In this document: in pieces, positions 11,748 to 21,661 of the stretch
Numbering within the stretch: position 1 is the stretch's first letter
How the letters are laid out: every line of letters starts with the position of its first letter
Assembly (NCBI RefSeq): GCF_026151205.1
Contig: NC_087080.1
Span: 3,515,096-3,579,095 of the forward strand
DNA length: 64,000 nucleotides
From: Bolinopsis microptera
Taxonomy: Eukaryota; Ctenophora; Tentaculata; Lobata; Bolinopsidae
Direction: 5' to 3'
Notes under the pieces: model-generated
Database searches by the model: none
Seen by the model: only the letters and a program-made list of their open reading frames with translations
Told to the model about the DNA's origin: nothing
Position numbers and translations under genes: made by a program

Positions 11748-12548
11748 CTAGCTTATTAAGAAATGGATGACTACCGGATCGTCAAAACCTATCAAAAGAC
11801 CGTCAACCGTCTGAAAATAAAAACTAATCTGCATCAATTCATCAACCGCAAATTCGTGAAATTCACCTTGGGAATTACTAAAGTAATTACCATCACGTGA
11901 CATATTTATCACATCTAGTATTTGTCTTTTACTTCTTCCAAAATATATGGGTCTGATAGCATCACAAAACAAGTACACAGCTTGAGTACTATTTAATTCG
12001 TTTTCAGTGTCTTGCTGAGTACTAGATGAATAAGGTATATGAGGTATATACGCAAGTCTTTTATCATTAGAACGATTTTCTCTCTTCACAAATAATGAGA
12101 ATACACTCTGAGACGATTGGTCTGGCACAATCTTCAGACCGCTTTCTCCGTAATATATTGCTGTATACGGTACAGATACGAATCTTGGTTTGCTGTAGTT
12201 GACTATTTCAACATCTTGGGACTCGCTGTCGATAATGTGAGTTTGTGAGTTGTTAAAATCTAGAGAATCGTAGAGCTCACACAAAACTGTATACATTGTT
12301 TTCAATATGTCTTCAGACCAATACCAGTTCTCTGGTGGTAGAGAAAGAGTATGAATGGTTCCTGCAACATCTTTTACAGAAAATGTATATCGGATAGGTT
12401 GGTTCTGTGGAATCGGAAAGTTCACAGATTTTAGTCGAATAGATTTCCCCTGAACAGACAAGGGTCGATCAAACATGGTTTTTATTATTTTCCCTCGTCC
12501 AGAAACAATTAAACTTGTTTTTATTTCATCCATTGTAGACTTGATCAT
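11748..12548 (-). CDS. Possible structural protein of a large DNA element
   Basis: An intronless ORF of 266 residues starting at ATG 12548; a second in-frame ATG at 12533 is also plausible. The sequence has many short polar/hydrophobic alternations (KTSLIVSGRGK, PRFVSVPYTAIYYG, ELMQISFYFQTV) and no transmembrane helix, suggesting a beta-rich protein. It lies 193 bp upstream of the FILRN-domain gene and 131 bp downstream of the next ORF, all on the minus strand. By position and apparent fold it could be a penton or minor-capsid-like protein of a Polinton- or adintovirus-like element. That is an inference; no diagnostic motif is visible. Confidence 0.5.
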   Translation of the reverse strand: MIKSTMDEIKTSLIVSGRGKIIKTMFDRPLSVQGKSIRLKSVNFPIPQNQPIRYTFSVKDVAGTIHTLSLPPENWYWSEDILKTMYTVLCELYDSLDFNNSQTHIIDSESQDVEIVNYSKPRFVSVPYTAIYYGESGLKIVPDQSSQSVFSLFVKRENRSNDKRLAYIPHIPYSSSTQQDTENELNSTQAVYLFCDAIRPIYFGRSKRQILDVINMSRDGNYFSNSQGEFHEFAVDELMQISFYFQTVDGLLIGFDDPVVIHFLIS

Positions 12549-12679
12549 GATGATGATGTCACACACGATATGGAACTAAACTATGAGATAGCAGGAACGC
12601 TTTTATAGAATAACTGAGGGGAAAATGTGAAGTTTCTCATTAAACAAGAGACGTTGCTTCTAGCTGGTAGGTAACTCGT

Positions 12680-13222
12680 TTAACATTCAGGTGTGCTTGC
12701 AGCTTGCAACTGGCTTATCCTTTGTTTAATATCCTGTAAATGGAATTGTCTATTTTGAAAAGTACGGTCACCAATAACATGAACAGTTTCTTGATTGGTG
12801 TTTTTGCAGTGGGGCGCGTGCAGTCGACCCGATTCGGGAATCAGAATTGGATTATTTCTCCTACAATAAGGTAGTTCGTATACACTGCTTTCGATTTCAA
12901 GTATTCTTATACGAACTCTTTTGGGTTTCTTCTTTGTGTATAAATTCTTAAATTCTTGGTTTAGCCACGGTTTTTGTGATTCTAGCTCAAGGTTAAATAT
13001 TTTAAGGCACTCAGTTAGTCCAAACTTTGGCAAACTTTTGCTAAATTTGTTAGGTGTTTGCGTAATCTTATCAAATGAACGAACTTCAGACTTAGTACAC
13101 GCGTAAAAATGTTTTGGTATTCGTAAGTCTAAAGAAAAATAAATGTTCTCGATTTCATGATCAGGGTTTACTGCTTTAGATTTTACATATTTTGGTTCAG
13201 AGTATTGTAAAAGCGTTACCAT
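12680..13222 (-). CDS. Unrecognised 180-residue basic protein of the same block
   Basis: The start is taken at ATG 13222 (MVTLLQYSEPKYVK); the frame stays open upstream to 13300, but that part is low-complexity. It is intronless. It has a basic stretch KKKPKRVRIRI and a His/Cys-containing stretch (LHAPHCKNTNQETVHV), with a Gln-rich end. A LINE fragment begins only about 90 bp upstream, so the 5' context of the gene is lost. It is the first remaining gene of a four-ORF minus-strand block. No family is recognised. Confidence 0.45.
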   Translation of the reverse strand: MVTLLQYSEPKYVKSKAVNPDHEIENIYFSLDLRIPKHFYACTKSEVRSFDKITQTPNKFSKSLPKFGLTECLKIFNLELESQKPWLNQEFKNLYTKKKPKRVRIRILEIESSVYELPYCRRNNPILIPESGRLHAPHCKNTNQETVHVIGDRTFQNRQFHLQDIKQRISQLQAASTPEC

Positions 13223-13313
13223 GCTACGATCACGCGCGCAAACGAAATATGAGTGTGTATGTAACTTATGTAAATAGTAATAAATATGAATATTAATCAA
13301 TGGCTTCTTCCCA

Positions 13314-14865
13314 TTGATATCATTAGCAACTCATGAAAAGCCTGGATGTAATGCCTCATGCATCGACAACATCATTACAAATGACCTAGACTCTGTTACT
13401 GCCTCTGGAGTCATAACTGATCACATATCTCACCACCTCCCTATATTTAATATATCTGACTGGAAAATTAGCAAGACCAAAAATATTCATAAGCACACTC
13501 AATATTATGACTATTGTAAGTCAAACACTGATAAATTTGCTGAAGTCTTGGGTAATAAACTAGATAATGAACCAATTATAGATTTTACCAACTTTCATGA
13601 TATCTTTAAAAACAGCATTGACGAAACCTGCAAACTAGCTGTACCCAAAACCACTAAGCGCACTATGCAGAACAACCCCTGGATTACTGGCGGGATTATA
13701 GCCTCAGTAAACCACTGCCATGGACTGTATGATGCCTGGGCGAAAGTCAGGAAAGTTAAGTGTAAACAAGGCGAAACTGACACAAAAGGGGGCACATGCC
13801 TGTGTTCTATCTGCTGTAATAAAAGAAACCGTTATGATGACTACAAAGAATATAGAAAGACTCTAAAAAAGGTTCGTAAAAAGGCTGTATCTGAATATTA
13901 TTCTGACAAGTTTCTTGAAACTCAGGGAAACTCCAAGAAAACCTGGGAACTTATAAATAAAATTCGTGGCAAACAGAAACGTGATATCAGACCTATATTT
14001 ACCATAGACAATGAAAAGATAACTAATCGCAGAGTTATAGCGAATGAATTCAATAAGTATTTTGTATCCCCAGCATCTAACCTTAATGCAGCCTACACAG
14101 AACTAGGAGAAATACAAATTAATCAGCTTCCAAGTTTCTGTGACCTCTTACCTAAATCGAATACAGCTAATATATATCTACATGACTGCTCACCTGAAGA
14201 GGTGGCTAAGATCATATCGGAACTTAAGAATGGCAAGGCTAGTGATATACCAGTACATATAGTAAAGACAGTATCAGGCAAAATTAGCCCACTACTATCG
14301 GTATTGTATAACGAATGTATGCAACAGGGAGTTTTTCCAGACGACCTAAAAGTAGGTAAAATAAGTCCAATATATAAGAAAGAAAATGCTGAGCTTCTTG
14401 AAAATTACAGGCCTATCTCAACCTTAGCGATATTTGGTAAAATACTTGAGAAAATTATATTCTCCAGGCTTTACAGTTTCTTTCAGTCGCAAGGATTATT
14501 ATATGAAAATCAATATGGCTTCAGAAAAAATCACTCGACAAGCCATGCACTTAACTTCTCTGTCGACTACATTGAAAAATCACTAAGAGATAAAAATCAT
14601 GTACTAGGCATCTTCATTGATTTAAGTAAAGCTTTTGATACAATCTGTCATGATAAACTGCTTAAAAAACTGAATGATTATGGAATTCGAGGGACTGCAA
14701 ATAAATTAATAGCCAGTTACCTCTCTAATAGACAGCAATATGTTTCAGTACTTGGAGAAGAATCCGAAAAACTGTCTGTAATATTTGGTGTGCCTCAGGG
14801 GTCAGTATTAGGTCCCTTGCTTTTCATTATCTACATCAATGAAATATATAGAGTATCAGACCTAG
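13314..14865 (+). pseudogene. 5'-truncated non-LTR reverse transcriptase, cut by an LTR element
   Basis: The N-terminal part is the end of an AP-endonuclease domain (IDNIITND, GVITDHISHHLPIF). It is followed by a linker with a Cys cluster (CLCSICCNKRNRYDDY) and reverse transcriptase motifs: YRPISTLAIFGKILEK, NQYGFRKNHST, GIFIDLSKAFDT, GVPQGSVLGPLLF. The F/YADD catalytic motif is missing because the frame enters the 5' LTR at 14866. The motifs fit the CR1/Jockey group. It begins without a start codon, so the copy was already 5'-truncated. The frame is intact for over 500 codons, implying recent arrival. Confidence 0.9.
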
Positions 14866-16146
14866 TGTTATAGATGGGTTTCGCTGTGTCAAGGCGAACA
14901 TGGTGGATTTCATTTAGTTCTTATTCACCAGTTGTAGTGTAATGGTATGGATGATATTCCCTGAGTCGAGGCGATTTAAGGACCTTCATTTATATTCCTT
15001 ATTTACCATAACTAAGTTTAACTTTTATCTTAGGTACGTTGGTGAACTCTGCTGAAAGATTACGGTATCAACATTACATGACATGCCACACGGATTCATC
15101 CATAGTTGTCAGGTCACCCGCAAGATAGTCAATGTGTCATCTAGGCATTATCTCTTGCCCGCATAGGAGCTCTTCCAATGGGGCGGCCCGTCAAGCTCTT
15201 TAAAATGCAACACGGCGTGACAAGTGAACATTAGTGCACTCAACCATACTTATTGAAATTGGTTATCACCTCACACATGTATAGCTTCTCGCTCACTATA
15301 GCCCCTACAAATGCACCCTATAAATGCACCCTATAGTTCTACCATTGTGTGACAGCTGGTAACGGCTGTTACTAAGTAACTATCAAAATCGAATCTTATC
15401 CTTATCTTCTAATCACAACTGAAGCGGCTCAACTACCTCACGGACATTGACAGCCCTGGTACAGGCGATCGAGCAGTCTCTTCGACGCGGAGAGCTGCAA
15501 GATATTACCACTATCAATTTATCACGTACCTTGTCAGTCGCTTCAAGTACATGAAATCATTGTCACATGATCATTCAAGCACGTGGGTCACATGATCACC
15601 CACGCGACTATATATATCTTTTGATGCAAAGAATATGGCAGAGTTCAGCACCACAATCCCGATGTGTATTGCCAGCTCTCATATGAGTGACTGTCTTAAC
15701 CCTTAGTAGATAAATTAGTTAAGTTAGGAAAGTAAGTTATAAGTTAGGAAGTTCATTATAAGTTAGTTATTAGTTAGGAAAGATATTGATATATGCTATT
15801 CATTGTAGTCCACTCTCTCTGTAACTAAGAGTGTCTACCGTATTTATTCTATGTGTTACTTTAACCAACAATTTAAGTGTCTTTATTTTGTAACCCTTAG
15901 CATTAGGAATGGCCGTTTGGCTCATGGCTTAGAATTAAGTATAAGTAATTAAATGATGTCACAAATACTAATCTCAAGGTTACAGTCCTAAGTAAATCTT
16001 AATTACTAAAGTATCTAGACGTGAGCATTAATAATCGCACTACGTATGAGCATCGTATCAATTATCCTAGTACGGCTCCCTCCCTAGCGTATTGATGAGG
16101 TTAGCTCGAACCCGGAGTCATTTTAATACCACTGCAGTCTTTAACA
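14866..16146 (+). repeat. 5' LTR
   Basis: 1,281 bp with short terminal inverted repeats TGTTA/TAACA. It contains a TATATATA box at 15609-15616, preceded by CACGTG and GATCACCCACGCG. The probable U3/R boundary lies shortly after 15635. Confidence 0.95.
15609..15616 (+). promoter_or_regulatory. Probable TATA box of the 5' LTR
   Basis: TATATATA lies about 745 bp into the LTR, after a CACGTG E-box palindrome near 15581 and repeated GATCA/CACG elements. The identical block recurs in the 3' LTR near 21124. It is assigned as the retroelement promoter by position only. Confidence 0.5.
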
Positions 16147-16148
16147 TA

Positions 16149-16166
16149 TGGAGCCCAATACAGCCT
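16149..16166 (+). other. Putative primer-binding site
   Basis: TGGAGCCCAATACAGC begins two bases after the 5' LTR. It starts with TGG, as expected for pairing with a tRNA CCA end. The matching tRNA cannot be named from the sequence. Confidence 0.55.
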
Positions 16167-17249
16167 CTTTCTCGTGAAGGGGGAGAGTCGCTTGATACTT
16201 TGCTTGTCGAGGCGATGAGCAAAGCCGCTCATTTTTTCGTATTACTTTTAGAATTAGTACCGTAGTTGATTTTCACGCATTTTTTGCTTGTAGTTATACC
16301 TAAATTCGTTACAAGAGATTGTTAATAGAAGCCAATTCGCTGAATTGGGTTATTTTAGATGGACCAGAAGTGTCGATTCTTATAGTTATAGTTAATTGAC
16401 ATAGTTCATATCGGTAATTTCTTATTCCAAATTAATGTGGAGTCGTTTAACAAGAGACATATAAAGACAGTCAGGTATATATTTCAATAATCAGGTACAT
16501 ACTCTATTTTGACAGTCAGGTCAATATTCTGATAGTCAGTTATATATTATATTGATAGTCACTGTCAGAGCTATAATCTATGTTGACAGTCAAGTCGATG
16601 TCTTGCGATAGTCAGGCCTATATTTTGATAGTCAGAACTATATTCATGGAATTCGTTTCTAATTCCAAACTCAGGATTGTCGAATGTCGCGACACACGTA
16701 CGCTCTTTATTCGTTTCGACAATACTAATAGTTAAGTTATAGTTTGAGTAAACGTTCGTGGTTATCACTCGTATTTTTGATTGTTAAAACGTAAAGGTTG
16801 TGATCGTTTATTTATGAGCATTCGTCTAAAATTAATAAGTAAGTCGGCTACGTAGAACAGACCAAACTGGTATCCGTATAGCCATTAGTCATTATACTTA
16901 AGTCTAAAACACTACTGCTGTGAAACTGACAGAGACTATATAACAAATTCATATTATCTATGGCTTACTATAATGGGTCGTTTATTTTCGAAATCTAACG
17001 TTTTATTTTATTCATTTTACAATAGTTACAGATTAGTAACATTATTATGAATGAATACATTGCAGTTTAATAGTTTAAACTAGTTAAGTTGCTACTACTA
17101 TTTTACAACTTATTAATTCAATTACAAGAGAGTACAATATGTAAGTTAGTAGCGACACCGTTCGGCGAGTATAATGTTACCGATTAATGTGAGAGAAGTT
17201 TTGGCACAATGAAGATGCGTTTGTAAAGTGTGAAGGATATAGACGATTG

Positions 17250-17500
17250 AAAAGCTCGGGATAGCTTTGAGTAACAATGAATTACTTGGCGGGAATTACG
17301 GTGAGGTTGGGATATGATGGAGGATATATTGGATTTAAAAGCTCGGGATAGCTTTGAGTAACGATAGATTACTTGGCGGGAATTAAGGTGGGGTCGGGAT
17401 ATGATGGAGGATATATTGGATTTAAAAGCTCGGGATAGCTTTGAGTAACGATAGATTACTTGGCGGGAATTAAGGTGGGGTCGGGATATGATGGAGGTAT
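17250..17500. repeat. 87-bp tandem repeat inside the LTR element
   Basis: Three copies of a unit containing AAAGCTCGGGATAGCTTTGA start near 17251, 17338 and 17425. They lie in the leader region between the 5' LTR and gag. Confidence 0.93.
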
Positions 17501-17700
17501 ATATGGGACTGGGCTTCAGGTCCGTCAACAATGACACCTCTGCTGTACAGCTGACTAGTTCAGGCACCATTTAAGGGACCAGAGATTGATCACCTCTGAA
17601 ATCTTAGTGGTGGTTATGGTAGTAAAATCTTGAGTCGAGACAAGGTCAACGTTGAGACGCTGAAGTATATTTAGAGCTCTAAAGACCAGTTAATGATATG

Positions 17701-17935
17701 GGGATACAAGATGTGATGATTTTACAAGAAATGGGGATTTTACAAGAAATGGGGATTTTACAAGATGTGATGATTTTACAAGATGTGGGGATTTTACAAG
17801 AAGTGGGGATTTTACAAGATGTGATGATTTTACAAGATGTGGGGATTTTACAAGAAGTGGGGATTTTACAAGATGTGATGATTTTACAAGATGTGGGGAT
17901 TTTACAAGAAGTGGGAATTTTACAAGTGTGATGAT
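17701..17935. repeat. 18-bp minisatellite inside the LTR element
   Basis: Units of the type GATTTTACAAGATGTGGG recur about 13 times in an ordered mixture of three variants (GATGTGAT, GATGTGGG, GAAGTGGG), giving a 54-bp higher-order period. It is part of the retroelement leader. Confidence 0.9.
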
Positions 17936-18281
17936 TTTGATGATGAGGAAATGGTGATGATGTGGGGAAAAGTAATTTAAAGATGTGGGGATTTTAAGGA
18001 GTGAAGTGAGTATGAAGTGAAAAAGTGAAAAGGAACGGTGTCGCAGAAACAAATTTTCAAACATATATAAAATGATTGTAAAAAATAAATAAACCTTCCC
18101 CTAATCACCCTTAATCATCCTCTTATCATCAAAGTTTAAATTATAACATAACTCATTTAGCTAGTTAAAGACCAGGATTAAACATGGAACATCAAGAAGG
18201 AAACATCGAACAGGCACCAGGAATCATCTAGAGGCCCCAGAAGTCCCACCAAGAAATGCTGGCCACGGGGCGGTTAACTTC

Positions 18282-19118
18282 ATGAGGATGCCCCCCAGAT
18301 ATACCCAAAATAATGACATAGACATGTTTCTGCGACGTTTCCGCAGCTATATGCAAGCGGCCGGGATTCGGGGAAATGATAGAGTCAATGCCTTACTGTC
18401 GTTGCTCGATGACGCAACGATTCTTGCTATTGAAAGACACCTGGACAATGACAACATCACCTTCGAAGAACTGGTAGAAATTCTGCGAAGGGAAACAGGG
18501 GTAGCTCTGGCTAATAGAGAACGGTTCATCAAGGAACTACGGACACGCTGGCAGGAAAAAGATGAGCCAGTTCGAACCTTTTACCAAAACCTCTACCAGC
18601 TGGCCAGAAAAAGCTACGATAATGAAGCAGTCGCGGCAAATGCACTGCGGGAAAACTTCATTTACAAACTCAGGGATTTGCAGATATCGAGCAGATTGCG
18701 GGAACACCCAATGATGGCAAATGAGGATATACTGCAGCTGGCGGTCACGCTAGAAGCGTGTAAAGTCATCCCCGGTGCGGATTATAGCCTGTTAAATGTG
18801 AACGCCACAGTTACCGACCCAGCAGGAACTCAACCACTGTCAACAGAAAAGAAAGATCGGAGGGATCATCAGACTACAAGTATGGAGACCGTGGTGGGGA
18901 TGCTGCGCGGACTATCCGCGCAGGTCTCCACCATGGCCAACAACTCCTCGAGAACACCCCCTGACAGTGACAGCGAAGGTTGCTATCATTATCAAGGGTC
19001 AAGAATAACGCCGGGATTGAGAGAACAAGAGCGTCACGGTTATTACCCCGATAACTCCAGTAACAGCGGCTACCATAATTGGGACAGCGAGAGCAACGAG
19101 GAAGCATATGGTCGCTGA
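18282..19118 (+). CDS. Retrotransposon Gag protein
   Basis: 278 residues from ATG 18282. Residues about 10-170 match the helical capsid-type gag domain of Ty3/Gypsy-like elements: FLRRFRSYMQAAGI, RVNALLSLLDDATILAIERHL, FEELVEILRRETG, ELRTRWQEKDEPVRTFYQNL and LRENFIYKLRD. The C-terminal third is polar and rich in Ser, Asp and Glu. The expected CCHC zinc knuckle is not visible; there is only an isolated CYHYQG. The stop is followed by about 1.26 kb without pol. Gag would form the particle that packages this RNA, with enzymes supplied by another element. The upstream ATG at 18184 opens only a short frame. Confidence 0.88.
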   Translation: MRMPPRYTQNNDIDMFLRRFRSYMQAAGIRGNDRVNALLSLLDDATILAIERHLDNDNITFEELVEILRRETGVALANRERFIKELRTRWQEKDEPVRTFYQNLYQLARKSYDNEAVAANALRENFIYKLRDLQISSRLREHPMMANEDILQLAVTLEACKVIPGADYSLLNVNATVTDPAGTQPLSTEKKDRRDHQTTSMETVVGMLRGLSAQVSTMANNSSRTPPDSDSEGCYHYQGSRITPGLREQERHGYYPDNSSNSGYHNWDSESNEEAYGR

Positions 19119-20380
19119 CCTGAAGTAGAAGAGCGCTAAAGAGACCCATATATCCGGGACGGGAAGATCTGTAGCCGTGTAAGAAGTAATTCGGGTCTCT
19201 TGGACACTTATAGTTATAGTTATCAGTATATGAAAGAGTATGTTATGAGAGTTCGGACGTTATCTGTATTTGGGAGACAGTTATATAGGTAATTTACACT
19301 CTTAAAAATTTTTATTGTTTCACACTTCACATTTCATTATTACTAGGTGGAGGTGATGTTATTGAGACTTTGGCCGGAGCCCGGAGGCCATAAAACTCTT
19401 GTTTTGAAAGTTGTCCTCTGTAGTTGTACTGTATCACTGATCCACGCTTTTAGCATTTATACATTTCAGCCCAATTTATATGTTCGTTCGAGAAACTATA
19501 CTCTATAGTGCTTTCGGGCAGATATCGCTGTCGGACAGATGTCGTGTTACCTAGTAATTAGTATAGGTTTAGCAAGCATATCTTTATAGCCAATCTTTAT
19601 CATGTCCTCCAGGTTGACGTCCTCTACTATAATACTGTTTTACTTTTACACTGTTTGCGCATTTTTCTGACAAAAGACTGTCCATTCTCTTCCACCGTTG
19701 AAAACTTGTATCGTTCCGAAGCAGCAGTGTAAGATTCTGATTAGGTGGTTGTGTTTTTCCCCCGTTTTGTTTCGAAACCTGTACGATTATAGTTGAACTT
19801 GATACATTCAAGTTCAACGGTCGTACGTTTATTTTGATTCCTCTTAACGCATATAATTTAACGGGGAAAATTAACTTAGATCGCTTAATCAACCCTCCGC
19901 TTGTTGTTTAGATTTGTTGAGATGTTTAAAGATGTTGTTGCCTTCTCACTTGTAAAACAATGGGTATTAATTACATTAGTTAAGTAATTTTCCTCAAGTC
20001 TGTCGAGGCGACAGCAACGCTAACACCTAAAGTTCCTCAGAGCCAGACGATAAGATAAGTTCGAACACTGACAATGCACTGATCAACGTAGTGCTGGAAA
20101 AACTTCCTGGACTGTGGACAGCACCTTTCCCGATTTCCTTCTGGAGCTCCCGACACTAAATGGACGACAATATCCTAATCGCAGAAGAACTAAAAAGAAA
20201 AAGTTACCGTCTTATAGTTATACTAGGCATTTGCGAAGAACTAACAACTTTTCCAGAACAATGATCAGAAATATGGCGTGTATATTAGACAGGGCCGTGA
20301 TTAAGGTTACCATTAAATTATTACACTTTAAATTATGAGTAGTTTCTATATCGGGACGATATTTTAAATCAGACCGGTGA
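19119..20380. other. Retroelement interior without pol
   Basis: No reverse transcriptase, protease or integrase motif is seen on either strand. Small open frames at 19584-19892 (minus) and 20114-20338 (plus) look fortuitous. No purine-rich tract is obvious just before the 3' LTR. Confidence 0.7.
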
Positions 20381-21661
20381 TGTTATAGATGGGTTTCGCT
20401 GTGTCAAGGCGAACATGGTGGATTTCATTTAGTTCTTATTCACCAGTTGTAGTGTAATGGTATGGATGATATTCCCTGAGTCGAGGCGATTTAAGGACCT
20501 TCATTTATATTCCTTATTTACCATAACTAAGTTTAACTTTTATCTTGGGTACGTTGGTGAACTCTGCTGAAAGATTACGGTATCAACATTACATGACATG
20601 CCACACGGATTCATCCATAGTTGTCAGGTCACCCGCAAGATAGTCAATGTGTCATCTAGGCATTATCTCTTGCCCGCATAGGAGCTCTTCCAATGGGGCG
20701 GCCCGTCAAGCTCTTTAAAATGCAACACGGCGTGACAAGTGAACATTAGTGCACTCAACCATACTTATTGAAATTGGTTATCACCTCACACATGTATAGC
20801 TTCTCGCTCACTATAGCCCCTACAAATGCACCCTATAAATGCACCCTATAGTTCTACCATTGTGTGACAGCTGGTAACGGCTGTTATTAAGTAACTATCA
20901 AAATCAAATCTTATCCTTATCTTCTAATCACAACTGAAGCGGCTCAACTACCTCACGGACATTGACAGCCCTGGTACAGGCGATCGAGCAGTCTCTTCGA
21001 CGCGGAGAGCTGCAAGATATTACCACTATAAATTTATCACGTACCTTGTCAGTCGCTTCAAGTACATAAAATCATTGTCACATGATCATTCAAGCACGTG
21101 GGTCACATGATCACCCACGCGACTATATATATCTTTTGATGCAAAGAATATGGCAGAGTTCAGCACCACAATCCCGATGTGTATTGCCAGCTCTCATATG
21201 AGTGACTGTCTTAACCCTTAGTAGATAAATTAGTTAAGTTAGGAAAGTAAGTTATAAGTTAGGAAGTTCATTATAAGTTAGTTATTAGTTAGGAAAGATA
21301 TTGATATATGCTATTCATTGTAGTCCACTCTCTCTGTAACTAAGAGTGTCTACCGTATTTATTCTATGTGTTACTTTAACCAACAATTTAAGTGTCTTTA
21401 TTTTGTAACCCTTAGCATTAGGAATGGCCGTTTGGCTCATGGCTTAGAATCAAGTATAAGTAATTAAATGATGTCACAAATACTAATCTCAAGGTTACAG
21501 TCCTAAGTAAATCTTAATTACTAAAGTATCTAGACGTGAGCATTAATAATCGCACTACGTATGAGCATCGTATCAATTATCCTAGTACGGCTCCCTCCCT
21601 AGCGTATTGATGAGGTTAGCTCGAACCCGGAGTCATTTTAATACCACTGCAGTCTTTAACA
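20381..21661 (+). repeat. 3' LTR
   Basis: 1,281 bp, the same length as the 5' LTR, with the same TG...CA ends. Six substitutions were noted between the two, for example ATCTTGGGTACG here against ATCTTAGGTACG in the 5' copy. Confidence 0.95.

Larger units (their letters stand above)
14866..21661 (+). mobile_element. Young gag-only LTR retrotransposon, 6.8 kb
   Basis: Two 1,281-bp direct repeats, both starting TGTTATAG and ending CTTTAACA, enclose 4,234 bp. I counted six differences between the LTRs (about 99.5% identity), so the insertion is recent. The interior has a putative primer-binding site, tandem repeats and one gag ORF. There is no protease, reverse transcriptase, RNase H or integrase, so it must depend on another element. 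The left flank CCTAG and right flank CCCAG differ at one of five bases. The right flank is the end of a palindromic element, so the target duplication is uncertain. It splits a LINE reverse transcriptase. Confidence 0.93.

Noticed and set aside
19584-19892. Minus-strand ORF of about 100 residues in the LTR element interior
   Set aside because: No motif or splice support is seen, and it is antisense to gag in a non-autonomous element. A chance frame is more likely.
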